From an uncultured Granulosicoccus sp. (GTDB lineage Bacteria > Pseudomonadota > Gammaproteobacteria > Granulosicoccales > Granulosicoccaceae), in NCBI GenBank assembly GCA_947495035.1, contig CANLXI010000008.1:1-64000 (forward strand): a DNA stretch of 64,000 nucleotides, read 5' to 3'. A program made the translations under genes and the position numbers. How positions within the stretch are numbered: position 1 is the first letter of the stretch; each line of letters opens with the position of its first letter. The notes under the pieces were generated by a model, which saw only the letters and a program-made list of their open reading frames with translations, was not told where the DNA came from and did not search any database. Shown in pieces: positions 33,515 through 41,913 of the stretch.

Positions 33515-35314
33515 ATGCAGCTCCTTCCTGCCTCTCGCCTGTACCTGCTGCTCGCTACCGCATTGTTCGGTAGTGGTGCTATCGCTGACACCCTGGCGAA
33601 TACTTCGTGGAAATCGATTACCACCAGCGACGACAGTTTTGCCACGAAGCGCCATGAAGCGGCAGCCGTGGCGGTGGACGGCAAGTTGTATCTGATGGGC
33701 GGCAGGGGGAGCAGGCCGATCGAGGTCTATGACTCGAGTACGAAGCGATGGCGGGTGATCGGCAACCCACCGGAGGAACTGCATCACTTTCAACCGGTTG
33801 TCATCGGCAGCAAGATCTACGTGATCGGTGCATTCACGTGTTGCTATCCGGACGAGCCGAGTGTCCAGACGATCCATGTTTTCGATACAGCCACCGAACA
33901 ATGGTCCACCGCAGGCAAGATACCGAGCAATCGTCTGCGAGGATCGGCTGGTGCCGTCGTGCATGATGGCGAGATCTATCTGGTGGGTGGCAATACCCAG
34001 GGGCATGATGGTGGCGCGGTAAACTGGTTCGATCGCTATGACCCGGTCAGCAAGGACTGGGATACCTTGCCGAATGCGCCACATGCACGCGATCATTTCA
34101 TGGCGGTGATCGTCGATGGAAAGCTGGTCGCTGCGGCGGGCAGAGAATCCGATCAGCCCAATACCTTCGACGACGCGGTCAGGCAAACCGATGTCTATGA
34201 CTTCTCCACCAATAGCTGGAGTACCGGTGCGAACATCCCGACCGTCAGAGCGGGTGTGTTTGCGGCACCTGCAGGTAATGAGGTACTGGTGGCGGGAGGC
34301 GAGATCGATACCAGCGGTGTGGCTCTGGATGTTACCGAAGCCTACAACGTCAAGACCAATAGCTGGCGTACCTTGAAGTCACTGCTGCAGGCCCGCCACA
34401 GTGGTGGCAGTGCGACGATAGGTTCGCAATGGCATGTCGTTTCCGGCAGTGTCAGAAAGGGCGGCGGTAACAACAACGAAACCGTGTCCCACGAGGTTCT
34501 GGAGCTGAGCGTCGAGACGGATTCTGACGGAGACGGGTTGAGTGATACAGATGAAGAAGCCATTTACAACACCGACCCGACCGACCCGGACAGCGACGAT
34601 GACGGCGCCAATGATGGCGATGAAGTGGATGCCGGCAGTGATCCCGGTGATCGAGACAGTGATGATGATGGCCTCGAGGACGGGGCTGAAATCCATGATC
34701 ATCTGACCAGCCCCATACTGGCTGACACGGATGAAGATGGCCTGAGTGATGGTGATGAAGTGTTGCTCTGGAACACCAATCCGTTGTTGCAGGACACGGA
34801 CAATGACGGTCTGGACGATGCGGATGAAATCGACCGTGGCACGCTTGCCGATGTGGCGGACACGGATGCAGACGGGCTTGATGATGGCGCTGAAATCATT
34901 GCGGGTACCGATCCGCTGAACCCCGATACCGACGAAGACGGCCTGTCCGACTCGGAGGATCCTGCACCACTGGTACCTCGAACCGTGGAACCGGAAACCA
35001 CGGGTGGAGGTGAAACCGGCGGTGACTCGGGCGCGGACACGGGAACGGATTCCGGTACGGGAGAGGGTGCTGGTGATGGCTCCGACAGCGGGGGTAGTGG
35101 TGTTGATTCAGGCAATGATTCGGGCAGCGATTCAGGCAGTGATGGCGATGAATCGGCAGCTCGCAGTGGTGGAGGTGTGGTGGCCGGTCTGCCGCTGCTG
35201 TTGCTGCTGCTCTGGCTTGGCCGCCTGATCGAGCGCCAGGGCTGCGAAGGCAGCGGGCCGTCAAATTATCGACGAATCAAGCGTCGAACGGCTCCCATCG
35301 GCAAGAAACGTTGA
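33515..35314 (+). CDS. Kelch propeller plus calcium-repeat protein with GlyGly-CTERM-like tail
   Basis: This 599-residue exported protein has a signal peptide (about residues 1-24). A Kelch-type beta-propeller follows (about 40-335; repeats such as GKLYLMGG, GEIYLVGG and NEVLVAGGE with aromatic YD/W partners). Next is a run of thrombospondin type 3-like calcium repeats (about 337-495; DSDGDGLSD, DSDDDGANDGDE, DTDEDGLSDGDE and so on). Then comes a Gly/Ser/Asp/Thr linker and a hydrophobic segment SGGGVVAGLPLLLLLLWLGR. The last part resembles a GlyGly-CTERM rhombosortase signal. It is followed by about 30 extra, basic residues, which is atypical. A surface or secreted calcium-dependent role is inferred. 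Confidence 0.8.
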   Translation: MQLLPASRLYLLLATALFGSGAIADTLANTSWKSITTSDDSFATKRHEAAAVAVDGKLYLMGGRGSRPIEVYDSSTKRWRVIGNPPEELHHFQPVVIGSKIYVIGAFTCCYPDEPSVQTIHVFDTATEQWSTAGKIPSNRLRGSAGAVVHDGEIYLVGGNTQGHDGGAVNWFDRYDPVSKDWDTLPNAPHARDHFMAVIVDGKLVAAAGRESDQPNTFDDAVRQTDVYDFSTNSWSTGANIPTVRAGVFAAPAGNEVLVAGGEIDTSGVALDVTEAYNVKTNSWRTLKSLLQARHSGGSATIGSQWHVVSGSVRKGGGNNNETVSHEVLELSVETDSDGDGLSDTDEEAIYNTDPTDPDSDDDGANDGDEVDAGSDPGDRDSDDDGLEDGAEIHDHLTSPILADTDEDGLSDGDEVLLWNTNPLLQDTDNDGLDDADEIDRGTLADVADTDADGLDDGAEIIAGTDPLNPDTDEDGLSDSEDPAPLVPRTVEPETTGGGETGGDSGADTGTDSGTGEGAGDGSDSGGSGVDSGNDSGSDSGSDGDESAARSGGGVVAGLPLLLLLLWLGRLIERQGCEGSGPSNYRRIKRRTAPIGKKR

Positions 35315-35391
35315 ATATTGTCCGTCGGCATACGACAATCAGTACTTGATGCCGTGAGGCAGTGCTTTCGACTTAACTGGAGTCATTCATC

Positions 35392-36789
35392 GTGCGTAAA
35401 CTGACCATGTCCCTGTTGGGCGTCATGAGTAGCTGTCTGGCTATTCTGCCGGCTACCGCCCAACAGGCAGACAGTAATCTGGTACTGCCGGATGCCAAGC
35501 CTGGCGAGTGTTATGCGAAAGTCATTACACCCGCACGTTTCGAGACTCGTACCGAAGAGGTCGTTGTTCAGGAGGCTTCCGAACGTATCGAAACTCAGGA
35601 AGCCGAGTATCAGAGTGTCGAGGAACAGATAACCGTCAAGGAGGCTTCACAGGATATCGACGTGACGCCCGCCGCCTTCATCCGCGAGACCGAATCGGTG
35701 GAAACACGGGCGGCAGAGCTCGTCTGGGTGAACGGCAGCGTCGACAGTGGGCAGCCTGTCAGTCCGGAGGCTGTCGAACAGATTGCCAGTTCCGGTGTGG
35801 ACACAGCGGCCGTGGAGCCGGGTAGCTGCTTCGTGGAATACTACACCGAGGCACAGTACCGTACCGAATCGGTGCGTGTGCTGGTCAAGGAAGCGACACA
35901 GAGTATCGAAATCGTTCCTGCCCGTTTCGAAACGGTGGCAGAACGCGTGGTTGTCAAGGAAGCATCCAGTGAAGTGGTGGATGTGCCGGCGGTCTATCGT
36001 ACCGTGACCGAATCGGTGCTGGTCGAGCCGGCCCGCAGTGTGTGGCAGGAAGACTGTGGTGTGGTCGAACAGGTCGACAATGCCACTGGTGAGGTGATGT
36101 GTCTGGTCGAGCTGCCGGCTCGCTACGAGACCTTGACCAAGACGGTACTGGACAAGCCGGCAACCACCAAGACCATCAACATCCCTGCCGAATACAAGAC
36201 TGTCGAGGTGGAGAAGCTGGTCAGCCCGGCACGGGAGGAAAGGGTGGATGTACCGGCGGAGTACACCACGGTGGAACGGCAGGTGAAGGTGTCCGATCCT
36301 GCCTTTTTCTGGTTGGCCAAGGATGAGCAGGCAGATTCGAATGCCATCGCGACCGGCCGCGAGATCTGTCTGAATCAGCGCCCGGCCGAGAAGGTCGATG
36401 TGGTGCGTGAAGTGGTCAGCACGCCTGCGGTGGCCAGTCCGCGAGAGGTCCCTGCGCAGATCGAATCCATCGAGGTGCAGCGTCTGCTTTCACCGGCATC
36501 GGAGCGACGCATCCAGATTCCGGCACGGACCAGAACGGTCAGCAGTCAGGTAGAGGTCGCACCGGCGAAGGTCGAATGGGTTCAGGTACTGTGCCAGGTG
36601 AACATGACTCGCGACATCATCACCCGATTGCAGGAGGCACTCAAGCGTGAAGGGTATGATCCGGGTCCGATCGACGGATTTGTCGGGCAGGGAACCCTGA
36701 GAGCGATGGAAGAATATCAGGCGGCCGAAGGGATCAACGGTGGCGGTATCACACTGGAGCTACTGAAGCATCTGAAGGTGGAGACCTGA
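35392..36789 (+). CDS. Periplasmic protein with four Cys-to-Trp repeat modules and a peptidoglycan-binding domain
   Basis: This 465-residue protein has a signal peptide (about residues 1-24). Four modules each run from a Cys to a Trp: C40-W112, C146-W218, C237-W307 and C326-W396. Each contains about three strand-like units of the form P-A-x-[YF]-x-T-V-x-x-x-V-x-V-x-x-A. Residues 404-462 form a peptidoglycan-binding type 1 domain (ITRLQEALKREGYDPGPIDGFVGQGTLRAMEEYQ). The start is GTG at 35392 with GGAG upstream. I do not know a named function; an envelope or spore-coat-like structural role would be guesswork. Confidence 0.7.
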   Translation: MRKLTMSLLGVMSSCLAILPATAQQADSNLVLPDAKPGECYAKVITPARFETRTEEVVVQEASERIETQEAEYQSVEEQITVKEASQDIDVTPAAFIRETESVETRAAELVWVNGSVDSGQPVSPEAVEQIASSGVDTAAVEPGSCFVEYYTEAQYRTESVRVLVKEATQSIEIVPARFETVAERVVVKEASSEVVDVPAVYRTVTESVLVEPARSVWQEDCGVVEQVDNATGEVMCLVELPARYETLTKTVLDKPATTKTINIPAEYKTVEVEKLVSPAREERVDVPAEYTTVERQVKVSDPAFFWLAKDEQADSNAIATGREICLNQRPAEKVDVVREVVSTPAVASPREVPAQIESIEVQRLLSPASERRIQIPARTRTVSSQVEVAPAKVEWVQVLCQVNMTRDIITRLQEALKREGYDPGPIDGFVGQGTLRAMEEYQAAEGINGGGITLELLKHLKVET

Positions 36790-36824
36790 GCGACTCGGTT
36801 TGAACGATCCGGTTTGACTCGGCG

Positions 36825-36850
36825 AGGCCGCCTGATTGATCGGGCGGCCT
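36825..36850. terminator. Bidirectional terminator hairpin
   Basis: AGGCCGCC and GGCGGCCT form a perfect 8-bp stem around a 10-base loop between two convergent stop codons (36789 and 36855). The T-tract is poor on both sides. Confidence 0.55.
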
Positions 36851-36854
36851 GCTT

Positions 36855-37562
36855 TCAGAGATTGTCCCAGATCCAGTCGGGCAACAGGGCGGGTCGCCAG
36901 TCGGTATACAGTGCCTGCCACTGGTTCCAGGCGATGTCCCAGGGCGCTGTCCAGAACCAGGCAACCAGCGTGATGAATATCACCAGGCAACTGGCTGGCA
37001 GTTGTTGCAGATCCAGTGGCTTGATGGCGCTGCCGAAGGAGCGGCGCACACGCACCCCCGTGAAATCGACGCTGTAGAGCTCGTCCAGTATCAGGTGGAT
37101 GAGATAACCCAGTGTCATGAAGATGCCCAGCAGCCAGCTCTGCAATTCACTGGTTTCCATCTGCTGCCAGGCGATGGCACACATCAGCACACCCGCCATG
37201 ATGGCGGCGATCAGCGAGTGCAGGATGCCGCGATGCCGAGTGACGGAGTGGAACAGCCACCAGACGGGAAATCTCACGAGCAGGAAGACGGTAATTGCCC
37301 CGAGCCAGAGCTCCAGACCCGTGAATCCATCGACGTTGGCAAACAGCCAGACCAGTGCGGCGATGGTTCCCAATCCGGAAAACAGGGCACGAGACGGTTG
37401 TGATTGCTTGAGATCGATGTCGGGAATGATGCCGCCGATCATGCCGGCTATCGTCAGCATCAGACCATCTGTCATGCCCAGTGACAACAATTTGGTACAA
37501 CAGGTCGCTCCAAGGCTGACAACGGCTGCTGCGCCAAAAATGTGTGTGTTAAAGTCGGCCAC
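36855..37562 (-). CDS. YdjM-like inner-membrane protein (DUF457, metal-dependent hydrolase family)
   Basis: This 235-residue protein begins MADFNTHI and has several membrane helices. The conserved His/Asp motifs of the YdjM/LexA-regulated hydrolase family are present: N-T-H, GGIIPDIDLKQS, HSVTRHRGILHS and LGYLIHLILDELYSVDF. The catalytic activity of the family is not established. The start is GTG at 37562 with AGGAAA upstream. It is divergent from the DUF1840 gene with only 26 bp between start codons. Confidence 0.85.
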   Translation of the reverse strand: MADFNTHIFGAAAVVSLGATCCTKLLSLGMTDGLMLTIAGMIGGIIPDIDLKQSQPSRALFSGLGTIAALVWLFANVDGFTGLELWLGAITVFLLVRFPVWWLFHSVTRHRGILHSLIAAIMAGVLMCAIAWQQMETSELQSWLLGIFMTLGYLIHLILDELYSVDFTGVRVRRSFGSAIKPLDLQQLPASCLVIFITLVAWFWTAPWDIAWNQWQALYTDWRPALLPDWIWDNL

Positions 37563-37588
37563 TATCGGGTTTCCTAAATGAGGTCGTC

Positions 37589-37927
37589 GTGCTGGTAACT
37601 TTCAGGACAAGCGCATACTCGGACATAACCATGTTCGGAACGGCGGCAGTATCACTGCTGAAGCTGATGGGACAAAGCGGCAATGTGCCGGGTGCCATAC
37701 TGGCCGCGGACGTACCGCAGGCGTTGAAGACTTTACACGAAGGTCTGGCGAAGTTGGAAGCCGAGGAGTTGAATCCGGGGTCCGCCGATGCGGAAGAGAA
37801 CTCTCAGGGGGGCTTCGATGATGAAGAGCAGGAAGCGCCGGTTGCCCTGCATACGCGCGCGGGTCCTCTGATCAGTCTGCTGGAAGCTGCCGCTGCAGCC
37901 GATGAAAGCGTGCTCTGGGATAATTAG
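37589..37927 (+). CDS. DUF1840 protein
   Basis: This 112-residue cytosolic protein begins MLVTFRTSAYSDITMFG and continues LLKLMGQSGNVPGAILAADVP, the characteristic DUF1840 pattern. The function is unknown. The start is GTG at 37589 with GAGG upstream, fixed by the conserved MLVTF N-terminus. Such proteins are common in beta- and gammaproteobacteria. Confidence 0.85.
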   Translation: MLVTFRTSAYSDITMFGTAAVSLLKLMGQSGNVPGAILAADVPQALKTLHEGLAKLEAEELNPGSADAEENSQGGFDDEEQEAPVALHTRAGPLISLLEAAAAADESVLWDN

Positions 37928-37937
37928 CCTCATTGAA

Positions 37938-37971
37938 GCCTGATACGATCGGGACCGTGATCGTATCAGGC
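37938..37971. terminator. Perfect 13-bp inverted repeat after DUF1840 gene
   Basis: GCCTGATACGATC and GATCGTATCAGGC pair without mismatch around an 8-base loop, eleven bases after the DUF1840 stop and between convergent genes. No T-run follows on either strand. It may be a factor-dependent terminator or a protein-binding site. Confidence 0.55.
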
Positions 37972-38056
37972 AAACGCCCGGATGCTGGCTCGACACCGGG
38001 CAGGCGTTCCCGGCGTTAGACAGTCGATTCGCGATACGATCAGGGCGCCCGGTGGA

Positions 38057-38099
38057 TCGAATCAGGTGAGAGGGCGCTCTGTAGTTCGAATCAGGTGAG
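38057..38099. repeat. 14-bp direct repeat at the 3' end of the DUF1501 gene
   Basis: TCGAATCAGGTGAG occurs at 38057-38070 and 38086-38099; the second copy spans the DUF1501 stop codon. This looks like a short local duplication. Confidence 0.7.
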
Positions 38100-39497
38100 C
38101 ATGAAGCCCAGATCCTTCTCCGCAAAGTTCTGCAGATCCGGCAAGGCGTTGTTCAGATCGCTTTCCGAGACACCCATCCAGCGTGACAGGGTAGCGGCAT
38201 ACTGATTGACCGAGATTTTCGGAATGATGCGCCCGGCAAAACTGCCGTCTTCCTCACCGGCATCATCGGGGTTGTCGGAGTCGGAATAATCCGGCGTTTC
38301 CCCGATCACTCGGCCGCCATCGACGGCTCCACCGAACACGAAGCTGTGACCGCCCCAGCCATGATCGGTGCCGTTGCCATTGCTGCTCAGGGTACGACCG
38401 AAGTCGGACGCCGTGAACGTGGTGACACTGCCGGCCTTGTTGATGTCATCGATGGTGCCCTGAAAGGCATTGACCGCTTCATTCAGGTCCTTCAGCAGAT
38501 CCGGCTGGCGCTCCAGCTGATCCGAATGGGTATCCCAGCCGCCCATCAAGACAAAGAACACCTGCTTCTGCATGCCCAGTTCCTCGCGTGAGGCGATCAT
38601 GCGTGCCACCAGATGCAGCTGCTTTGCCAGCTTGTTGCTGCCGTTGTACTGCATTTGTGGCAGTTCATTGGCCCGCAGGGCAGAGTGCAACGAGGCGGTA
38701 GCATCGGAGGCACGACCCACCGCATTGGCAATGGCGCGCATCATCAAAGGGTTGCTGCTGGCCTGGCCCTGGGCAATCAGTTCGTTCAGGGTGCGGCCGA
38801 CGTTGCTCAGTCGACGCGGTGGAATCCAGTCACTGATATTGTCGAATCCGTACATGCGTTCCACGGCAACGTCGGCATTCAATGTCACGTAGTTGGTACT
38901 GGCCGAGGCCAGCCAGTCGGTACTGCCGCCCATGGAAAAGGCTGGTGCTACCGGAATGCTGCCATTGCAGTTGGCGGCATGGGCACTGATGGCACCACCC
39001 CAGCCGAAGGAGGTGCTGCCGTTGACGATGCCGGCCCCGGTCTGCCACAGCTTCTGCTGCGTGTTGTGAGCAAACAGGGATTGCGGCAATGCCACGGTTC
39101 CCAGGTAATCGGACTTGGTGGTCGGCTGTATCAGGGTGCCGGTGTTGCTCAACACGCTCAGGCGCTGTTCGTCATAGAGTCGCTGGAAATCCGGCAGCAG
39201 ATTGTGAAAGCCGAATTCACCTTGTTGCGCATCGCTGACGGCCAGCAGGTCCGATTCTGCCACTGCCAGCTCGTTGCGCGAGCCCAGGTAATCGTCGTAG
39301 CGGCTGCCACCGGGGACGAACATGTTGAATGAATCGGCACCGCCTGCCAGGAAGATGCACACCAGAGACCTGGCTTCATCACACTGCTCGGCATGGGCCT
39401 TGCCCGAACCTGCCATCATGGACACACCGCCACCCAGTGGCAGGGCTGCCAGAGCTTTCAGTAAACGGCGTCTTTCTTTATCTACCGGATTTCGCAT
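38091..39497 (-). CDS. DUF1501 family Tat-exported protein
   Basis: This 468-residue protein has an N-terminal twin-arginine-like signal (KERRRLLKALAALPLGGG) and the DUF1501 motifs LVCIFLAGGADSFNMFVP, GGWDTHSDQ, TASDFGRTLSSNG, GTDHGWGGHSFVFGG and GRVIGETP. Members resemble alkaline phosphatase/sulfatase-fold proteins, but their activity is unknown. It is encoded directly after a DUF1800 gene on the same strand, a very common pairing that implies a shared envelope function. Confidence 0.88.
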   Translation of the reverse strand: MRNPVDKERRRLLKALAALPLGGGVSMMAGSGKAHAEQCDEARSLVCIFLAGGADSFNMFVPGGSRYDDYLGSRNELAVAESDLLAVSDAQQGEFGFHNLLPDFQRLYDEQRLSVLSNTGTLIQPTTKSDYLGTVALPQSLFAHNTQQKLWQTGAGIVNGSTSFGWGGAISAHAANCNGSIPVAPAFSMGGSTDWLASASTNYVTLNADVAVERMYGFDNISDWIPPRRLSNVGRTLNELIAQGQASSNPLMMRAIANAVGRASDATASLHSALRANELPQMQYNGSNKLAKQLHLVARMIASREELGMQKQVFFVLMGGWDTHSDQLERQPDLLKDLNEAVNAFQGTIDDINKAGSVTTFTASDFGRTLSSNGNGTDHGWGGHSFVFGGAVDGGRVIGETPDYSDSDNPDDAGEEDGSFAGRIIPKISVNQYAATLSRWMGVSESDLNNALPDLQNFAEKDLGFMLT

Positions 39498-39640
39498 GGT
39501 CTGTGTCGCAAGTCATCAGCCTCGTGGCAAGCAGGCTGTTGTTGGATCTGAAGGGTCTGCCAGCAAGATCGCTGAGGCTATGCATCAGCGGCAATGTCAA
39601 CGCTGCTTGAGCGCTGCCGCTGGCCTGGCTGAATCGACAG

Positions 39641-41449
39641 CTAGCGCTGAACATGATACTGAGGCGTTGTCAGCACCATGAACAAGGTGTCCTGAACCGC
39701 TGCAAACCTGCCGGCGTCATCACTGCCCAGTGAACGCGCGTAATCGAACAGAGTCTGGCGCATGTCATCGGGCATCGAGCCGGCAAAGAAGATCAGGTTG
39801 TACCAGTCGAGTAGCGCATCAGGGTCGGTGGCCAGGTCGACCAGGGGTTGCAGGTCGATGATGGTGACCCGGGGGTTGTCGTCACTCAGGTCCGAACGAT
39901 CATTGAAGCGGTAGACCTGATGGTGAAAGTTGTTGTGCGTCGAGGCCAGATTTGCCTCGGTCATGATCTGCATCTCCGGTGACAGCGTGCTGCCGCCGGG
40001 CACGATGGTGTGATCCGGCCGGTAGAAGTTGAACACGGAAGGGGACTGCAGGACTTCCTGTCCGGTCATCTCGTCAATGCGCGACAAGGTGAAGTTCGGC
40101 GTGTTGTGTACCCCTTCGGACAATGGTCCGGGGGTGCCATCCAGTGCTCTCCAGACGTGGGCCAGACGCATCACGGGCTCGCGCAGTTTGCCGAAATCCG
40201 GATCTTCGTTGTGACCATTGCGGGCTTCCTCATCCAGCAGGATGGCCTTGACCACAGCGGCCAGATCACCGCGTTCGCCGCTGCCGTTGTCATTGAAAAC
40301 CGAGACGATACGCTGGATGTATTCCGGGCTGGGGTTGCTGGTGACCAGGCGCTGTATGAGCTGTCCGGAGATGAAGGGGCCGACATTGGGGTGCTGGAAG
40401 ATGGTGTCCAGCGCGAAGGCCATGTCATCGCGTGTACTCAGACCAGCGGGAGCCACTCGGCCATTGAGCAGTGTCTTGCTGCCGGTATCGTGAAAGCGTT
40501 CGTCGGTGACCATCGGTGTGGTAAAGGTGTCGCCACCACCCAGGTTGTTGGTTTCCCAGGAGGTCACCAGATCATAGTTCCAGCCGGTGAACACACGCGC
40601 GAACTCTTCCACCTGGCTCTGGGTGTAGGCCGGGACAGGGTTGTCGGCCGGCACAGCCTCGCCGCGTTCGTTGAGTTCATAGAGACCGATGGAGAACAGT
40701 TGCAGGACTTCACGAGCGTAGTTTTCATCTGGCCGGATGTTCTCGGCGATATTGGCCTTTTCGTTGCGTACCATGCTCAGATACACCCCCATGACCGGGT
40801 GCAGAGTGACATCCTCCAGCAATTGGCGATAGTTGCCGAAGGCGTTGCGACTCAGCATGTCGTAGTAGTTGGCCATACCCCACTGGTTGTTGGCCAGCAG
40901 GTAATCCAGGTCGGACACCACGAAAATCTGACTCAGCGCAAAGGCGACCCGCTGCCGCAACTGGTCAGGCTCGTCCAGCACATTGTTCCACCAGGCTTCG
41001 TGGCGAGCGTCGCCCTGACTGCCGTTGCTGTTATTGCGGGTATACGGTTCGGTGAGCGAGACCGGCAGGTTCATCTGCTCGTCGATCCAGTCCTCGAACG
41101 TCGTGTCGCGCAGCTCGGCGATGGTCTCTGGCGTGGCGCCGAAGCTTGTCTGGGCCAGAAAGCGTGAAGCGGCGACATCCTGTGCGTCCAGATTCGACAC
41201 GCTGCTCACCGGTGGCAGTTCGCCTGAAGGCCCGCCGTTGTCGGGTTCTTCCAGGTCCTCGCCGGTGGGGGTGCCACCTCCGCTGTTATCGCCGCCCGCG
41301 CCCGAGCCGTTGTCGATCACCACGCCGCTGTCGCTGCAGGCCTGCAGCAACAGGACCAGCGAGAACAGGATGGCCAGCCAGCCACGATGGTTCAATGAAG
41401 ACGATGAAACGCGCTGGCGCATCTGGCGGTTTTCGTGAGGTCGTTGCAT
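39641..41449 (-). CDS. DUF1800 family lipoprotein
   Basis: This protein of about 602 residues has a lipoprotein signal (LAILFSLVLLLQAC), a Gly/Ser/Asp-rich linker and a DUF1800 domain. Visible motifs are ASRFLAQTSFGATPETI, WIDEQMNLP, HPVMGVYLSM, ENYAREVLQLFSIGLYELNERG and QSPSVFNFYRPDH. Its function is unknown. The ATG at 41449 is one of several possible starts (41566, 41495, 41422); none has a strong ribosome site, but all include the lipobox. Confidence 0.85.
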   Translation of the reverse strand: MQRPHENRQMRQRVSSSSLNHRGWLAILFSLVLLLQACSDSGVVIDNGSGAGGDNSGGGTPTGEDLEEPDNGGPSGELPPVSSVSNLDAQDVAASRFLAQTSFGATPETIAELRDTTFEDWIDEQMNLPVSLTEPYTRNNSNGSQGDARHEAWWNNVLDEPDQLRQRVAFALSQIFVVSDLDYLLANNQWGMANYYDMLSRNAFGNYRQLLEDVTLHPVMGVYLSMVRNEKANIAENIRPDENYAREVLQLFSIGLYELNERGEAVPADNPVPAYTQSQVEEFARVFTGWNYDLVTSWETNNLGGGDTFTTPMVTDERFHDTGSKTLLNGRVAPAGLSTRDDMAFALDTIFQHPNVGPFISGQLIQRLVTSNPSPEYIQRIVSVFNDNGSGERGDLAAVVKAILLDEEARNGHNEDPDFGKLREPVMRLAHVWRALDGTPGPLSEGVHNTPNFTLSRIDEMTGQEVLQSPSVFNFYRPDHTIVPGGSTLSPEMQIMTEANLASTHNNFHHQVYRFNDRSDLSDDNPRVTIIDLQPLVDLATDPDALLDWYNLIFFAGSMPDDMRQTLFDYARSLGSDDAGRFAAVQDTLFMVLTTPQYHVQR

Positions 41450-41913
41450 GGCGTGTGAAGACACTTCCCGAGGAAGGCGGATCGGTTGCGGCATAACGTA
41501 CCAGATGCTCGCTGCAAGCGAGGTGGAAAGAAAACCGAAATGGCGGGCAAGTTCATGCATCGGCATGCAATGGCCGAGGTAATGAGATCTGCTTCACAAG
41601 CTTGCAGTCGGATACCGTTTGTCTGCCGGGTTGCGGAAGAATTCACGAGCTTGGCGGCTGCCATTGTCCGTGCATATCGGCGGACATTCTGGCACGGCAG
41701 AACCGTCAGTTGAAGCATGGTGCACGGCAACAGGCCGTTTGTTATCACTTTTTAACCCATGGTGCGGCGCAGCCTGGAGTGGGACGAACGGCTGAGCCTG
41801 ACGGCTTCGCAATCATGAACTATTCGGTGGCGATCTGAGACAATGGTGATCAGTCGAGTTGTACGAGGCAGGCGTATCCTGTTGCGCTTGCCCTACCGGG
41901 AACAGGAAAAGCG
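41450..41913. other. Intergenic region without recognised feature
   Basis: This 464-bp gap lies between the divergent DUF1800 and molybdopterin oxidoreductase genes. No convincing gene, terminator or operator is seen. It must hold both promoters, and AGGAAA lies just before the oxidoreductase start. Confidence 0.6.
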
